Positions 17,306 through 24,993 of a DNA stretch of 34,339 bases are shown here, one piece after another. A program made the translations under genes and the position numbers. A model generated the notes under the pieces. That model had not been told where the DNA came from. It ran no database searches and was given only the letters and a program-made list of their open reading frames with translations. Origin of the DNA: Neisseria sp. (GTDB lineage Bacteria; Pseudomonadota; Gammaproteobacteria; Burkholderiales; Neisseriaceae); the NCBI RefSeq assembly GCF_030523955.1, contig NZ_JAUNHL010000020.1, forward strand, positions 9,860-44,198, read 5' to 3'. Every line of letters begins with the position of its first letter. Within the stretch, counting starts at the first letter, position 1.

Positions 17306-18244
17306 ATGTATCCCATTCCGGAGGTTCGGCAAAGCGGTTTGCTTCAGGTATCCGACCTGCACCAAATTTATTGGGAAGAATCGGGTAATCCGGCCGGAAT
17401 TCCGGTGATTTTTGTACACGGCGGCCCGGGCGCCGGTACTGCGCCGGTTTGCCGGGCATTTTTCAATCCCGAGCGTTACCGTATCGTATTGATGGATCAG
17501 CGCGGTTGCGGCCAATCGCAGCCTTATGCGGAAACCCGTGAAAACACTACTTGGGATTTGGTGGCCGATTTGGAGAAATTGCGCGAGTTTCTCGGCATCG
17601 ATCGCTGGCTGGTGTTCGGCGGCTCATGGGGCAGCACTTTGTCGCTGGCTTATGCGCAAAGCCATCCCGAGCGGGTGTTGGGCCTGATTTTGCGCGGTAT
17701 TTTTCTTTGCCGCCAAAGCGAAATCGATTGGCTGAGCGAAGAGGGCGGCGTGAGCCAGATTTATCCTGCGCAGTGGCAGCGTTATATTGCGCCGGTTGCG
17801 CCGGAAAAACGCCGCCAATTGGTACTGGCCTACCACGAATTATTGTTTGGTGACGATTATGAAACCGCCGTAAAGGCCGCCAAGGCGTGGAACGAATGGG
17901 AAAGTTATTTGATCCGCTTTGAGCCGCAAGAAGAGGATTCGGACGGCGAAGCATCGCTGGCGATTGCGCGGCTGGAAAATCATTATTTCGTGAACTTGGG
18001 CTGGCTGGCGGGCGAAAAAGCCATTTTGGCCAATATGAATACCATCCGCCACATTCCGGCGGTGATTGTGCAAGGGCGTTACGATTTGTGCACGCCGATG
18101 CAAAGCGCTTGGGAATTGTCGCAAGCCTGGCCGGAAGCCGAATTGCGGATAGTACAGGGCGGCCACGCATCCACCGAAGAGCCGCTGGCTTCGGCGCTTA
18201 CCGCCGCCGCCGACGAATTCGCCCACCGCTTGGCGGTACTATAA
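17306..18244 (+). CDS. pip: Prolyl iminopeptidase
   Basis: A cytoplasmic alpha/beta-hydrolase (peptidase family S33) that releases N-terminal proline from peptides. The 312-aa length matches the gonococcal enzyme. The oxyanion segment HGGPGAG (38-44), DQRGCGQSQP (64-73) and nucleophile elbow GGSWGS with Ser107 are present; the acid lies in GRYDLCTP and the catalytic His in VQGGHASTEE near residue 286. A strong AGGAGG Shine-Dalgarno precedes the ATG. Confidence 0.96.
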   Translation: MYPIPEVRQSGLLQVSDLHQIYWEESGNPAGIPVIFVHGGPGAGTAPVCRAFFNPERYRIVLMDQRGCGQSQPYAETRENTTWDLVADLEKLREFLGIDRWLVFGGSWGSTLSLAYAQSHPERVLGLILRGIFLCRQSEIDWLSEEGGVSQIYPAQWQRYIAPVAPEKRRQLVLAYHELLFGDDYETAVKAAKAWNEWESYLIRFEPQEEDSDGEASLAIARLENHYFVNLGWLAGEKAILANMNTIRHIPAVIVQGRYDLCTPMQSAWELSQAWPEAELRIVQGGHASTEEPLASALTAAADEFAHRLAVL

Positions 18245-18290
18245 GCGGCGTCTAATCTCTGTTAAAATCCAGCCCTTCTTCCAACCCGCT

Positions 18291-18325
18291 TTTTCAGACA
18301 GGCATCGGATATGCCTGTCTGAAAA
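18291..18325. terminator. DUS inverted repeat after pip
   Basis: Exact DUS copies at 18293-18304 and 18312-18323 form a 15-bp perfect stem with a five-base loop, between pip and trpS. Probably terminates pip transcripts at least in part. Confidence 0.75.
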
Positions 18326-18348
18326 CATTCCCGCAAGAAAGCCACATC

Positions 18349-19359
18349 ATGACGAAAAAACGCGTGCTAACCGGCGTTACCACCACCGGCATTCCGCATT
18401 TGGGCAATTATGTCGGCGCTATCCGCCCGGCTATCCGCGCCGCACAAGACGAACAAGCCGAATCGTTTTTATTTTTGGCCGACTACCACGGCATCATCAA
18501 ATGCCACGATCCGGCGATGATCCACGAATCCACCCAAGCCGTCGCCGCCACTTGGCTGGCCTGCGGCCTTGATCCGGAGCGCACCACGTTTTACCGCCAG
18601 AGCGATATTCCCGAAATCATGGAATTAAACTGGATACTCACCTGCATCACCGCCAAAGGGCTGATGAACCGAGCACATGCCTATAAAGCCGCGGTACAGG
18701 AAAATCTGGACAAAGGCCAGGAAGACCAAGACCACCAAATCGAGATGGGTTTATACAGCTACCCGATTCTGATGAGCGCCGATATTCTGATGTTTAAGGC
18801 AAACGAAGTGCCGGTGGGGCGCGACCAGATACAGCACGTTGAGATGGCGCGCGACATCGCCGGCCGCTTCAACCACCGCTTTAAAGAAGTGTTTACCCTG
18901 CCGGAAGTGAAGATCGACGAAAACGTCGAGCTGTTGGTGGGTTTGGACGGCCGCAAAATGAGCAAAAGCTATGGTAACACCATTCCGCTGTGGGAAAACG
19001 ACAAAAAAACCCAAAAATCGGTGAACAAAATCATCACCAATCTCAAAGAGCCGGGCGAGCCGAAACAGCCCGACGAAAGTCCGCTGTTTGAAATCTACAA
19101 AGCTTTCGCCACGCCTGCCGAAACCGCAGAATTCACTCAAATGCTGGCCGAAGGTTTGGCTTGGGGCGAAGCGAAAAAACTGTTGGCTGCTAAAATCAAC
19201 GCCGAATTGGCCGAACCGCGCGAACGCTATGCTGCACTCACCGCCAACCCTGCCCAAATCGAAGAGATTTTGCAGGCAGGTGCGGCCAAAGCCCGCCGCG
19301 AAGCGCGAGTGCTGCTCGATCAGGTACGCGATGCTGTGGGGATCCGCGCATTGAAATAA
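18349..19359 (+). CDS. trpS: Tryptophanyl-tRNA synthetase
   Basis: Charges tRNA-Trp in the cytoplasm; class Ic synthetase of 336 aa. The HIGH-type motif is PHLGN (16-20) within [17 protein letters not shown], and KMSKS lies at 203-207. The Trp-pocket region with [16 protein letters not shown] and [19 protein letters not shown] is intact. The usual short Rossmann enzyme with a helical C-terminal domain; no fusion or truncation. It sits between two DUS hairpins, suggesting its own transcription unit. Confidence 0.97.
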   Translation: MTKKRVLTGVTTTGIPHLGNYVGAIRPAIRAAQDEQAESFLFLADYHGIIKCHDPAMIHESTQAVAATWLACGLDPERTTFYRQSDIPEIMELNWILTCITAKGLMNRAHAYKAAVQENLDKGQEDQDHQIEMGLYSYPILMSADILMFKANEVPVGRDQIQHVEMARDIAGRFNHRFKEVFTLPEVKIDENVELLVGLDGRKMSKSYGNTIPLWENDKKTQKSVNKIITNLKEPGEPKQPDESPLFEIYKAFATPAETAEFTQMLAEGLAWGEAKKLLAAKINAELAEPRERYAALTANPAQIEEILQAGAAKARREARVLLDQVRDAVGIRALK

Positions 19360-19381
19360 AAGACGGTTGTGGATGGTTCAA

Positions 19382-19425
19382 ATCAAAATGCCTGTCTGAA
19401 GAACTTTTCAGACAGGCATTTTGAT
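19382..19425. terminator. DUS inverted repeat after trpS
   Basis: DUS copies at 19389-19400 and 19407-19418, extended by ATCAAAA / TTTTGAT to a long stem with a six-base loop, 22 bases beyond the trpS stop. Confidence 0.8.
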
Positions 19426-19464
19426 ACTGTTGCAAAATTCTTTTCGATAACTGAAAACATTTTT

Positions 19465-19539
19465 GTCATGCTCGGGCTTGACCCGAGCATCTTTTTGTTT
19501 TGGAAAAAAGCAGATACTGGGGTCAAGCCCGAGTATGAC
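19465..19539. repeat. Palindromic intergenic repeat, about 75 bp
   Basis: GTCATGCTCGGGCTTGACCC at the left and GGGTCAAGCCCGAGTATGAC at the right are inverted copies with one mismatch. The left arm is itself partly palindromic (CTCGGGCTTGACCCGAG). This type of element is dispersed in several proteobacterial genomes; I cannot assign it to a named family. Confidence 0.75.
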
Positions 19540-19584
19540 GCGGTATCAATAAATTCAGGATGAAAACCGTTTGTTGTAAAGATC

Positions 19585-19692
19585 TATAGCAGATTTAATT
19601 AATTTTCGATACAAGGCAGCAAGCCGCAGACAGTACAAGTAGTACGGCAAGGCGCAGCAACGCCGTAGCGAAAGTTAAGTTAATCTGCTATA
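19585..19692. mobile_element. Correia repeat enclosed element, short form
   Basis: 108 bp bounded by TATAGCAGATT and AATCTGCTATA. It contains CAAGGCAGCAAGCCGCAGAC and the block pairing with GTACAAGTAGTACGG. In reverse complement it differs from the copy at 27859-27967 at only about four positions. The size matches the internally deleted Correia form. Confidence 0.85.
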
Positions 19693-19725
19693 AAAATATT
19701 TTTTCGCTATAGGGTTTTCTATAAG

Positions 19726-19765
19726 AATCATGCCTGTCTGAAAAACTTTTCAGACAGGCATGATT
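19726..19765. terminator. DUS inverted repeat, terminator of trpE
   Basis: DUS copies at 19731-19742 and 19749-19760 with flanking AATCA / TGATT make a 19-bp stem with a two-base loop. It begins 15 bases beyond the trpE stop on the minus strand. Confidence 0.8.
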
Positions 19766-19779
19766 GATGATGGGATAAC

Positions 19780-21255
19780 TTATTTATCCAATCCTTCTTG
19801 TACCATTTGCGCGGCGCGCAAAACAGCACGCGCTTTGTTTTGCGTTTCCTGCCATTCTGCTTCTTCTTCGGAATCGGCGACAATGCCGCCGCCGCTTTGT
19901 ACGTATAAAGTCTGGTTGCGGATAACGGCCGTGCGGATGGCGATGGCCAGATCCATATCGTTGTTGAAACCCCATACGCCGACAGCGCCGCCGTAAACGC
20001 CGCGCTTGGCCGGCTCCAGCTCTTCGATGATTTCCAGCGCCCTAACTTTCGGCGCGCCGGAGAGCGTACCGGCGGGGAAAGTGGCGGCCAAAATATCCAT
20101 ATTGGTGGTATTGGGCTGCAGGATGCCTTCTACATTGGAAACAATGTGCATCACATGCGAATATTTTTCGATGACCATTTTTTCGGTTACCTGAACCTGG
20201 CCGGTTTGGCTGATGCGGCCGACATCGTTGCGCCCCAAATCAATCAGCATCACATGTTCGGCGATTTCTTTGGTATCGCCGAGCAAATCGTCGGCCATCG
20301 CCTGATCTTGTTCGGGTGTGGCGCCGCGCAGGCGGGTGCCGGCAATCGGGCGCACTACGATTTTTTCGCGTTCGCGGCGCACCAGAATTTCGGGTGAGGA
20401 GCCGACCACGAAAAAGTCGTCGAAATGATAATAAAACAGATAAGGCGAAGGGTTTAAGGTGCGCAGGGCACGGTAAAGATGCAGCGGGTTGTCGTGAAAC
20501 GGCATGGTCAGCCGTTGGCTGGGCACCACCTGCATGCAGTCGCCGTCGAGAATATAGTCGCGCACACGGCGTACATAGCTTTTATAGCGCGCTTCGCCGG
20601 TTTCGTGTACGGGCTGACTCTCGACGCTGCCGAGCGAGAGCGGAATGGTACCGCTTTGGCGCAGCTGGATGCGCAGCTCCTCCAATCGGTCGCGGGCTTG
20701 TTGATAACCGTTTTCTTGCGCAGGATCGGCGTAGACAATCAAATAAATTTTGCCGCTTAAGTTGTCGATAACCGCCAATTCCTGCGACAGCATCAGGAAA
20801 ATATCGGGTGTGCCCAAGGGGTCTTCTTTGGGCGTGTTTTTTAAACGGTGGGCGAAGTGTTCGAAATGGTAAATGGTCTCGTAACCGAAATAGCCGACCA
20901 AGCCGCCGGTAAAGCGTGGCAAACCGGGTATTTCCGGTGTTTGATAACGTTCGTGGAAGGCTTCGATAAAGTGCAGCGGATTGCCTTCGTATTGTTCGAC
21001 GATTTTGCCTTGATGGTAAACATCGACATGGCGGCCGCTGGCTTTGAGATAGGTTTGGCAGGGCAGGCCGATAAAGGAATAGCGGCCGAAACGCTCACCA
21101 CCCACTACCGATTCGAGCAGATAACTGAAAGGCTGGTTGGCCAGTTTGAGATAAAGCGAGAGCGGGGTATCCAAATCCGCCAGTAATTCCTGTACCAAAG
21201 GAATGCGGTTGTAACCGGCATCGGCTTGGGCTTGGTATTCTTGTTTGCTAATCAT
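19780..21255 (-). CDS. trpE: Anthranilate synthase component I
   Basis: Converts chorismate and ammonia or glutamine to anthranilate, the first committed step of tryptophan synthesis, together with TrpG. The 491-aa protein has the N-terminal regulatory domain with the Trp-binding LLES element near residue 40, then the chorismate-binding domain: [75 protein letters not shown] and [14 protein letters not shown]. The frame runs on to 21420, but the extension covers a DUS hairpin (21326-21356) and the family start is MISKQEYQ, so 21255 is chosen. No trpG adjoins. No leader peptide or Trp-rich attenuator is seen. Confidence 0.95.
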   Translation of the reverse strand: MISKQEYQAQADAGYNRIPLVQELLADLDTPLSLYLKLANQPFSYLLESVVGGERFGRYSFIGLPCQTYLKASGRHVDVYHQGKIVEQYEGNPLHFIEAFHERYQTPEIPGLPRFTGGLVGYFGYETIYHFEHFAHRLKNTPKEDPLGTPDIFLMLSQELAVIDNLSGKIYLIVYADPAQENGYQQARDRLEELRIQLRQSGTIPLSLGSVESQPVHETGEARYKSYVRRVRDYILDGDCMQVVPSQRLTMPFHDNPLHLYRALRTLNPSPYLFYYHFDDFFVVGSSPEILVRREREKIVVRPIAGTRLRGATPEQDQAMADDLLGDTKEIAEHVMLIDLGRNDVGRISQTGQVQVTEKMVIEKYSHVMHIVSNVEGILQPNTTNMDILAATFPAGTLSGAPKVRALEIIEELEPAKRGVYGGAVGVWGFNNDMDLAIAIRTAVIRNQTLYVQSGGGIVADSEEEAEWQETQNKARAVLRAAQMVQEGLDK

Positions 21256-21325
21256 GTTTCGGCGCGCCTGAGCATCTATTAAACAGGATGGCAGTATAGC
21301 AGTTTTTGCGCTGATTTTGAGAGAA

Positions 21326-21356
21326 AGGCCTGTCTGAAAGTGTTTCAGACAGGCCT
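21326..21356. terminator. Inverted repeat of a DUS variant, between recA and trpE
   Basis: AGGCCTGTCTGAAA (21326-21339) and its exact reverse complement (21343-21356) with a three-base loop. The first base of the core differs from the local dialect (G for T). The position suits a recA terminator. Confidence 0.75.
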
Positions 21357-21482
21357 GTTTGTTTTTGGGATAGGGCAAACCGGCCGCTTGGCAAACAGCG
21401 GGTTTGCTTCTCATAACCAATCAGCTTAAGTATGGCGCAATGGTTATGGAGCAAGCGGTTTAATCCTATTATGCTAAAGCGT

Positions 21483-22529
21483 TTATTCTTCCGGCTGTTC
21501 GCCGTCGGTATCGTCCAGTTTGCCTTCGGTAATCTGAACGGTGGTGCCGGCTTTTTCGCGGATTTTACGGTCGATTTCCTGGGCAACTTCCGGATTTTCC
21601 TTCAGCCATACGCGCACGTTGTCTTTGCCTTGGCCGATTTTGGCGCCGTTGTAACTGTACCAAGCGCCGGATTTTTCGACGATGTCGTATTTCACGCCCA
21701 AGTCTACCACTTCGCCTTCCCAGCTGACGCCTTCGCCGTAGAGGATGTCGAACTCTGCCTGGCGGAAGGGCGGAGCAACTTTGTTTTTAATCACTTTAAC
21801 CTTGGTTTCGTTGCCCAAAACGTCGTCGCCTTTTTTAATCTGGCCGGTACGGCGGATATCGAGGCGTACGGAGGCGTAGAATTTCAGGGCGTTGCCGCCG
21901 GTAGTGGTTTCGGGGCTGCCGAACATCACGCCGATTTTCATGCGGATTTGGTTGATGAATACGACTAAGGTATTGGTTTTTTTGATGTGGCCGGTGAGTT
22001 TGCGCAAGGCTTGGCTCATCAGGCGAGCTTGCAGGCCGACGTGGCTGTCGCCCATTTCGCCTTCGATTTCGGCTTTGGGTACGAGGGCTGCCACCGAATC
22101 GATGACCACCATGTCTACACCGCCGCTGCGCACCAGCATGTCGCAGATTTCGAGTGCCTGCTCGCCGGTATCTGGTTGGGAAACCAACAAATCTTCTACT
22201 TTTACACCGAGTTTGCGGGCGTAAATCGGGTCGAACGCATTTTCGGCATCAATAAAGGCGCAGGTTCCGCCGTTTTTCTGGCATTGGGCGATGGCTTCCA
22301 AGCAGAGGGTGGTTTTGCCGGAAGATTCCGGGCCGAAGATTTCAACGATGCGGCCGCGCGGCAGGCCGCCTACGCCCAAGGCCAGATCCAGGCTCAAAGA
22401 GCCGGTGGAAATCACTTCTAAATTTTCGTCTTGATGGCTGCCGTCCATCTTCATGATGGAGCCTTTGCCGAAGTTTTTTTCGATTTGGGCGAGTGCGGCG
22501 GCAAGTGCTTTGCTTTTTTCGTCTGACAT
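21483..22529 (-). CDS. recA: Recombinase RecA
   Basis: ATP-dependent strand-exchange protein, also central to natural transformation, 348 aa. Walker [10 protein letters not shown] (66-74), Walker [10 protein letters not shown], the L2 loop region [27 protein letters not shown] and the acidic C-terminus ([10 protein letters not shown]) are intact. The short N-terminal polymerisation motif ([20 protein letters not shown]) is present. Only a weak Shine-Dalgarno (GAGA) precedes the ATG at 22529. No LexA-type operator is obvious, in keeping with Neisseria lacking a classical SOS response. Monocistronic between DUS hairpins. Confidence 0.98.
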   Translation of the reverse strand: MSDEKSKALAAALAQIEKNFGKGSIMKMDGSHQDENLEVISTGSLSLDLALGVGGLPRGRIVEIFGPESSGKTTLCLEAIAQCQKNGGTCAFIDAENAFDPIYARKLGVKVEDLLVSQPDTGEQALEICDMLVRSGGVDMVVIDSVAALVPKAEIEGEMGDSHVGLQARLMSQALRKLTGHIKKTNTLVVFINQIRMKIGVMFGSPETTTGGNALKFYASVRLDIRRTGQIKKGDDVLGNETKVKVIKNKVAPPFRQAEFDILYGEGVSWEGEVVDLGVKYDIVEKSGAWYSYNGAKIGQGKDNVRVWLKENPEVAQEIDRKIREKAGTTVQITEGKLDDTDGEQPEE

Positions 22530-22617
22530 AGGTTTCTCGTTTTGCGGTTATGTTACAAATACAGTGGCGGATTATCGCATATTCGCGAAGATTTGGGCTG
22601 GAAACTTCGAGTAAGCA

Positions 22618-22653
22618 AATGCCTGTCTGAAAAAAGTTTTCAGACAGGCATTT
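22618..22653. terminator. DUS inverted repeat, terminator of efp
   Basis: DUS copies at 22620-22631 and 22639-22650 make a 17-bp perfect stem with a two-base loop. It sits 36 bases beyond the efp stop on the minus strand, upstream of recA. Confidence 0.8.
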
Positions 22654-22688
22654 TGTTTTAAAGTGCTTTGCGGCACGAAACGGCGTGA

Positions 22689-23249
22689 TTAGGCGCGTTT
22701 GCGGAATTCGCCGGTACGGGTGTCGATTTCGACTTTGTCGCCGTTTTCGATGTAAGACATCACTTGGATTTCGGTGCCGCCGACCAAGCGGGCGGTTTTC
22801 ATCACTTTGCCGGAAGTGTCGCCTTTAACGGCAGGCTCGGTGTATTCCACTTCGCGTACGATGATGGTCGGCAGTTCTACGGAAATCGGGTTCCCTTCGT
22901 AGAAGGTGACTTCGCATTGGTCTTCCATGCCGTCGACGATGAATTTCAGGGCGTCGCCGATGTTTTCGGCTTCGATTTCGTATTGGTTGAATTCTTCGTC
23001 CATGAATACGTACATCGGATCGGCAAAGTAGCTGTAAGTACAGTTTTTACGGCTCAAAACCACTACGTCAAATTTGTCGTCGGCCTTGTAGATGGTTTCG
23101 GTAGCGGCGCCGGTGAGCAGGTTTTTCAGTTTCATGCTCACTTTGGCGGAAGAGCGGCCGCCTTTGATGTATTCGGTTTTTTGTACCACCATCGGATCGT
23201 TGCCGACCATGAATACGTTGCCTGCGCGCAGTTCTTGTGCGGTTTTCAT
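22689..23249 (-). CDS. efp: Translation elongation factor P, arginine-type
   Basis: Relieves ribosome stalling at polyproline by binding near the P-site tRNA. At 186 aa it has three beta-barrel domains. The loop tip reads [10 protein letters not shown] with Arg32 at the modified position, the form rhamnosylated by EarP rather than lysylated by EpmA. earP lies 46 bases upstream in the same orientation, so substrate and modifying enzyme are probably co-transcribed. The C-terminus ([14 protein letters not shown]) is standard. Confidence 0.97.
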   Translation of the reverse strand: MKTAQELRAGNVFMVGNDPMVVQKTEYIKGGRSSAKVSMKLKNLLTGAATETIYKADDKFDVVVLSRKNCTYSYFADPMYVFMDEEFNQYEIEAENIGDALKFIVDGMEDQCEVTFYEGNPISVELPTIIVREVEYTEPAVKGDTSGKVMKTARLVGGTEIQVMSYIENGDKVEIDTRTGEFRKRA

Positions 23250-23295
23250 TTAAATCAATCTCACTTGGTTTGTTGTAAATAGAAAAAATAACGGG

Positions 23296-24468
23296 CTATT
23301 TTAACTTATCTGCCACAAAATTGGCTAGCCTTTCGGTGGCGCTGTTTTGTGAAAACAGGTAATTGCGCCAACTTTCGGCGGCGTTTCGCCAACTTTGTTG
23401 TTGCCGGCACAAGGTTTGCCAGGCAAAGAGGCGCTCGTGTTCCGATAGTTCGATGACGCCGTTTAAATCATCGGAAAGCTGTCGGTGCGCCGTGATAACG
23501 GGTTCTTCGAAATGAAGGTAGGAAAGCAGCCAGAATGCGTGCAGTTTTTCATGGTGGGCTTGTTCTTCCTGCGGATAAATGTGCCAGAAAAAAGGTTTGC
23601 CGGAAAATTGGGCGCGCACGAAGCTGTCTTCGCCGCGCACGATTAAGCCGTCGCACAGCGCGAGCAGGCGGTCGAAATCGTGTTGCGGAAGAAAGGGAAG
23701 GCGGTGTAATTCCAATTTGCCGAGAATGTAAGTGTCGCCGCTTTGCAGCAGGGCATTGGGCGGAATGATGCCGGCTTCCCGTAAGCTGCAAAGAACGGGT
23801 TCGGCGGGGATCAGCAGGCGCATCGCTTCACCGTGCTGCAACCACATGGTGAGCCAACGCGCCCAAGCAGTGCTTTGGTAGCCAAATAAGAGCCATTCGG
23901 GCAGGTTCTTCGGCGGTAACATCAGCTGCCGGCGTAGAGATGGCATATCAGTTATTGAACTGAGGGAGTCGAAGTTTTTCTCGCGCAACAAGCCGCCGTC
24001 TGTTTCGCTAAAACCCATCAGCCAAAAATATTTTTGTACGCCGTTGGCTTGCGGCGAGGGCTTGGCGTGCATGGTGCGCGCCCAGTCTTCGGCGCTCAGG
24101 TATTCCCAATTGAGCCAAAGCGCTTGTTGTGTTCGGATCATGTCGAGTACCGGCGGAGGCAAATCGCAGGCAAAGGTTTCAATAACCACATCGGGCGCAG
24201 GAGTATTACTTAAATCTTCCGCGTCCGCACCGGCTCGCCAGCGATGCAGGAAAACCGATTGATGAATGACCGGCAGGGCAGGTAGCGGCGGGGCGAGCGG
24301 CGCCAGGGCTTGTTCGTCATCCAGCCATAAATGCACATGCCAGCCTAATTCGCGCGACAAAATCTGCGCCAACCGCCAGCTGACGCCGATATCGCCGTAA
24401 TTATCGATAACGGTGCAAAACAGCCAGCAGCAAAGCGGGTGTTGGGATGGTGAGTGGGGAATGTGCAT
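23296..24468 (-). CDS. earP: EF-P arginine rhamnosyltransferase EarP
   Basis: Transfers rhamnose from dTDP-L-rhamnose to Arg32 of EF-P (GT104, inverting GT-B enzyme). The 390-aa protein shows the N-terminal acceptor motif DNYGDIGVSWRLAQ with Asp22 and Asp26, corresponding to the catalytic and essential aspartates of characterised EarP, and the donor-binding motif RGEDSFVRAQFSGKPFFWHIYPQEEQAH near 289-316. No Shine-Dalgarno is clear at the ATG; a candidate promoter lies upstream (24496-24523). Context with efp makes the assignment firm. Donor supply is served by rfbD about 10 kb away. Confidence 0.96.
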   Translation of the reverse strand: MHIPHSPSQHPLCCWLFCTVIDNYGDIGVSWRLAQILSRELGWHVHLWLDDEQALAPLAPPLPALPVIHQSVFLHRWRAGADAEDLSNTPAPDVVIETFACDLPPPVLDMIRTQQALWLNWEYLSAEDWARTMHAKPSPQANGVQKYFWLMGFSETDGGLLREKNFDSLSSITDMPSLRRQLMLPPKNLPEWLLFGYQSTAWARWLTMWLQHGEAMRLLIPAEPVLCSLREAGIIPPNALLQSGDTYILGKLELHRLPFLPQHDFDRLLALCDGLIVRGEDSFVRAQFSGKPFFWHIYPQEEQAHHEKLHAFWLLSYLHFEEPVITAHRQLSDDLNGVIELSEHERLFAWQTLCRQQQSWRNAAESWRNYLFSQNSATERLANFVADKLK

Positions 24469-24495
24469 AAGCTGATCTAACTGTTTGATGGTTAA

Positions 24496-24523
24496 GGTTT
24501 ACCGTCTGTTGTGGTTTTGTCAA
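24496..24523 (-). promoter_or_regulatory. Candidate promoter of earP-efp
   Basis: On the minus strand a perfect TTGACA (24523-24518) is followed after 16 bp by TAAACC (24501-24496), three of six to the -10 consensus. It lies 28 bases before the earP start. Predicted by eye. Confidence 0.35.
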
Positions 24524-24539
24524 GCCGGAAAAGCTGAAT

Positions 24540-24920
24540 TTCTTTACTATTATCCACAAAAGGAGAAAAGGTTTTTGCGGGATCGAAAAGGTTTGGGGAT
24601 GGCGCTTGACAAGTTAAAATATTTTATAAATATTTGATTTAATTTGTTTATTTTAAAAGCTTATTTTTTGTGCAATAAAACTGTAATCCCCGAATTTAAG
24701 GGAAAAATACGACTATCCCCCAAGTCTTCCACATATTTATCCACAGCTTTTGTGGGTAAGCCCGTAAAGCCAGAACAGGCATGGATTTGTCGGAATGCTA
24801 AATAAAAATTAGAGTGTTTTTTCAGACAGGCCAGGGCGTATTTGTCCGTAATGAAAAATAATTTATAAACGCTCGGATGCCTGTCTGAAAAGTTTTGTTC
24901 AGCCTGTCGATAACAGCGGA
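24540..24920. promoter_or_regulatory. AT-rich spacer with DnaA boxes upstream of gyrA (origin-like or DnaA-regulated)
   Basis: Two perfect DnaA boxes TTATCCACA (24552-24560, 24737-24745), a one-mismatch TGTGGGTAA (24751-24759) and a one-mismatch TGTCGATAA (24905-24913) flank a strongly AT-rich tract at about 24,612-24,690. No gene is visible in 24,469-24,993. The arrangement resembles a replication origin with an unwinding element. In sequenced Neisseria the origin is usually associated with dnaA, so a DnaA-responsive gyrA control region is an alternative. Confidence 0.45.
24821..24889. other. DUS variant and exact DUS upstream of gyrA
   Basis: TTCAGACAGGCC at 24821-24832 (one mismatch) faces the exact TGCCTGTCTGAA at 24878-24889. 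The latter is the last TG-type DUS in the window; none follows in the remaining 9.4 kb. Confidence 0.7.
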
Positions 24921-24946
24921 TTTTCAGCTTATTTTGTTCGCTTTTA

Positions 24947-24955
24947 TGCTAAAAT
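24947..24955 (+). promoter_or_regulatory. Candidate extended -10 promoter of gyrA
   Basis: TGCTAAAAT matches the extended -10 form TGnTATAAT with one mismatch in the hexamer (TAAAAT, 24950-24955). It would start transcription about 32 bases before the gyrA ATG. No good -35 is seen. Confidence 0.4.
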
Positions 24956-24993
24956 ACGCGGATATTTTTCCAGAGAATTTCAAAGTCGACAAC

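Noticed and set aside
21256-21420. N-terminal extension of trpE
   Set aside because: The extension spans a DUS hairpin and lacks family sequence; the conserved start is at 21255.
24895-24993. N-terminal extension of gyrA
   Set aside because: It covers the presumed promoter, and its residues do not resemble GyrA; the family start is at 24994.
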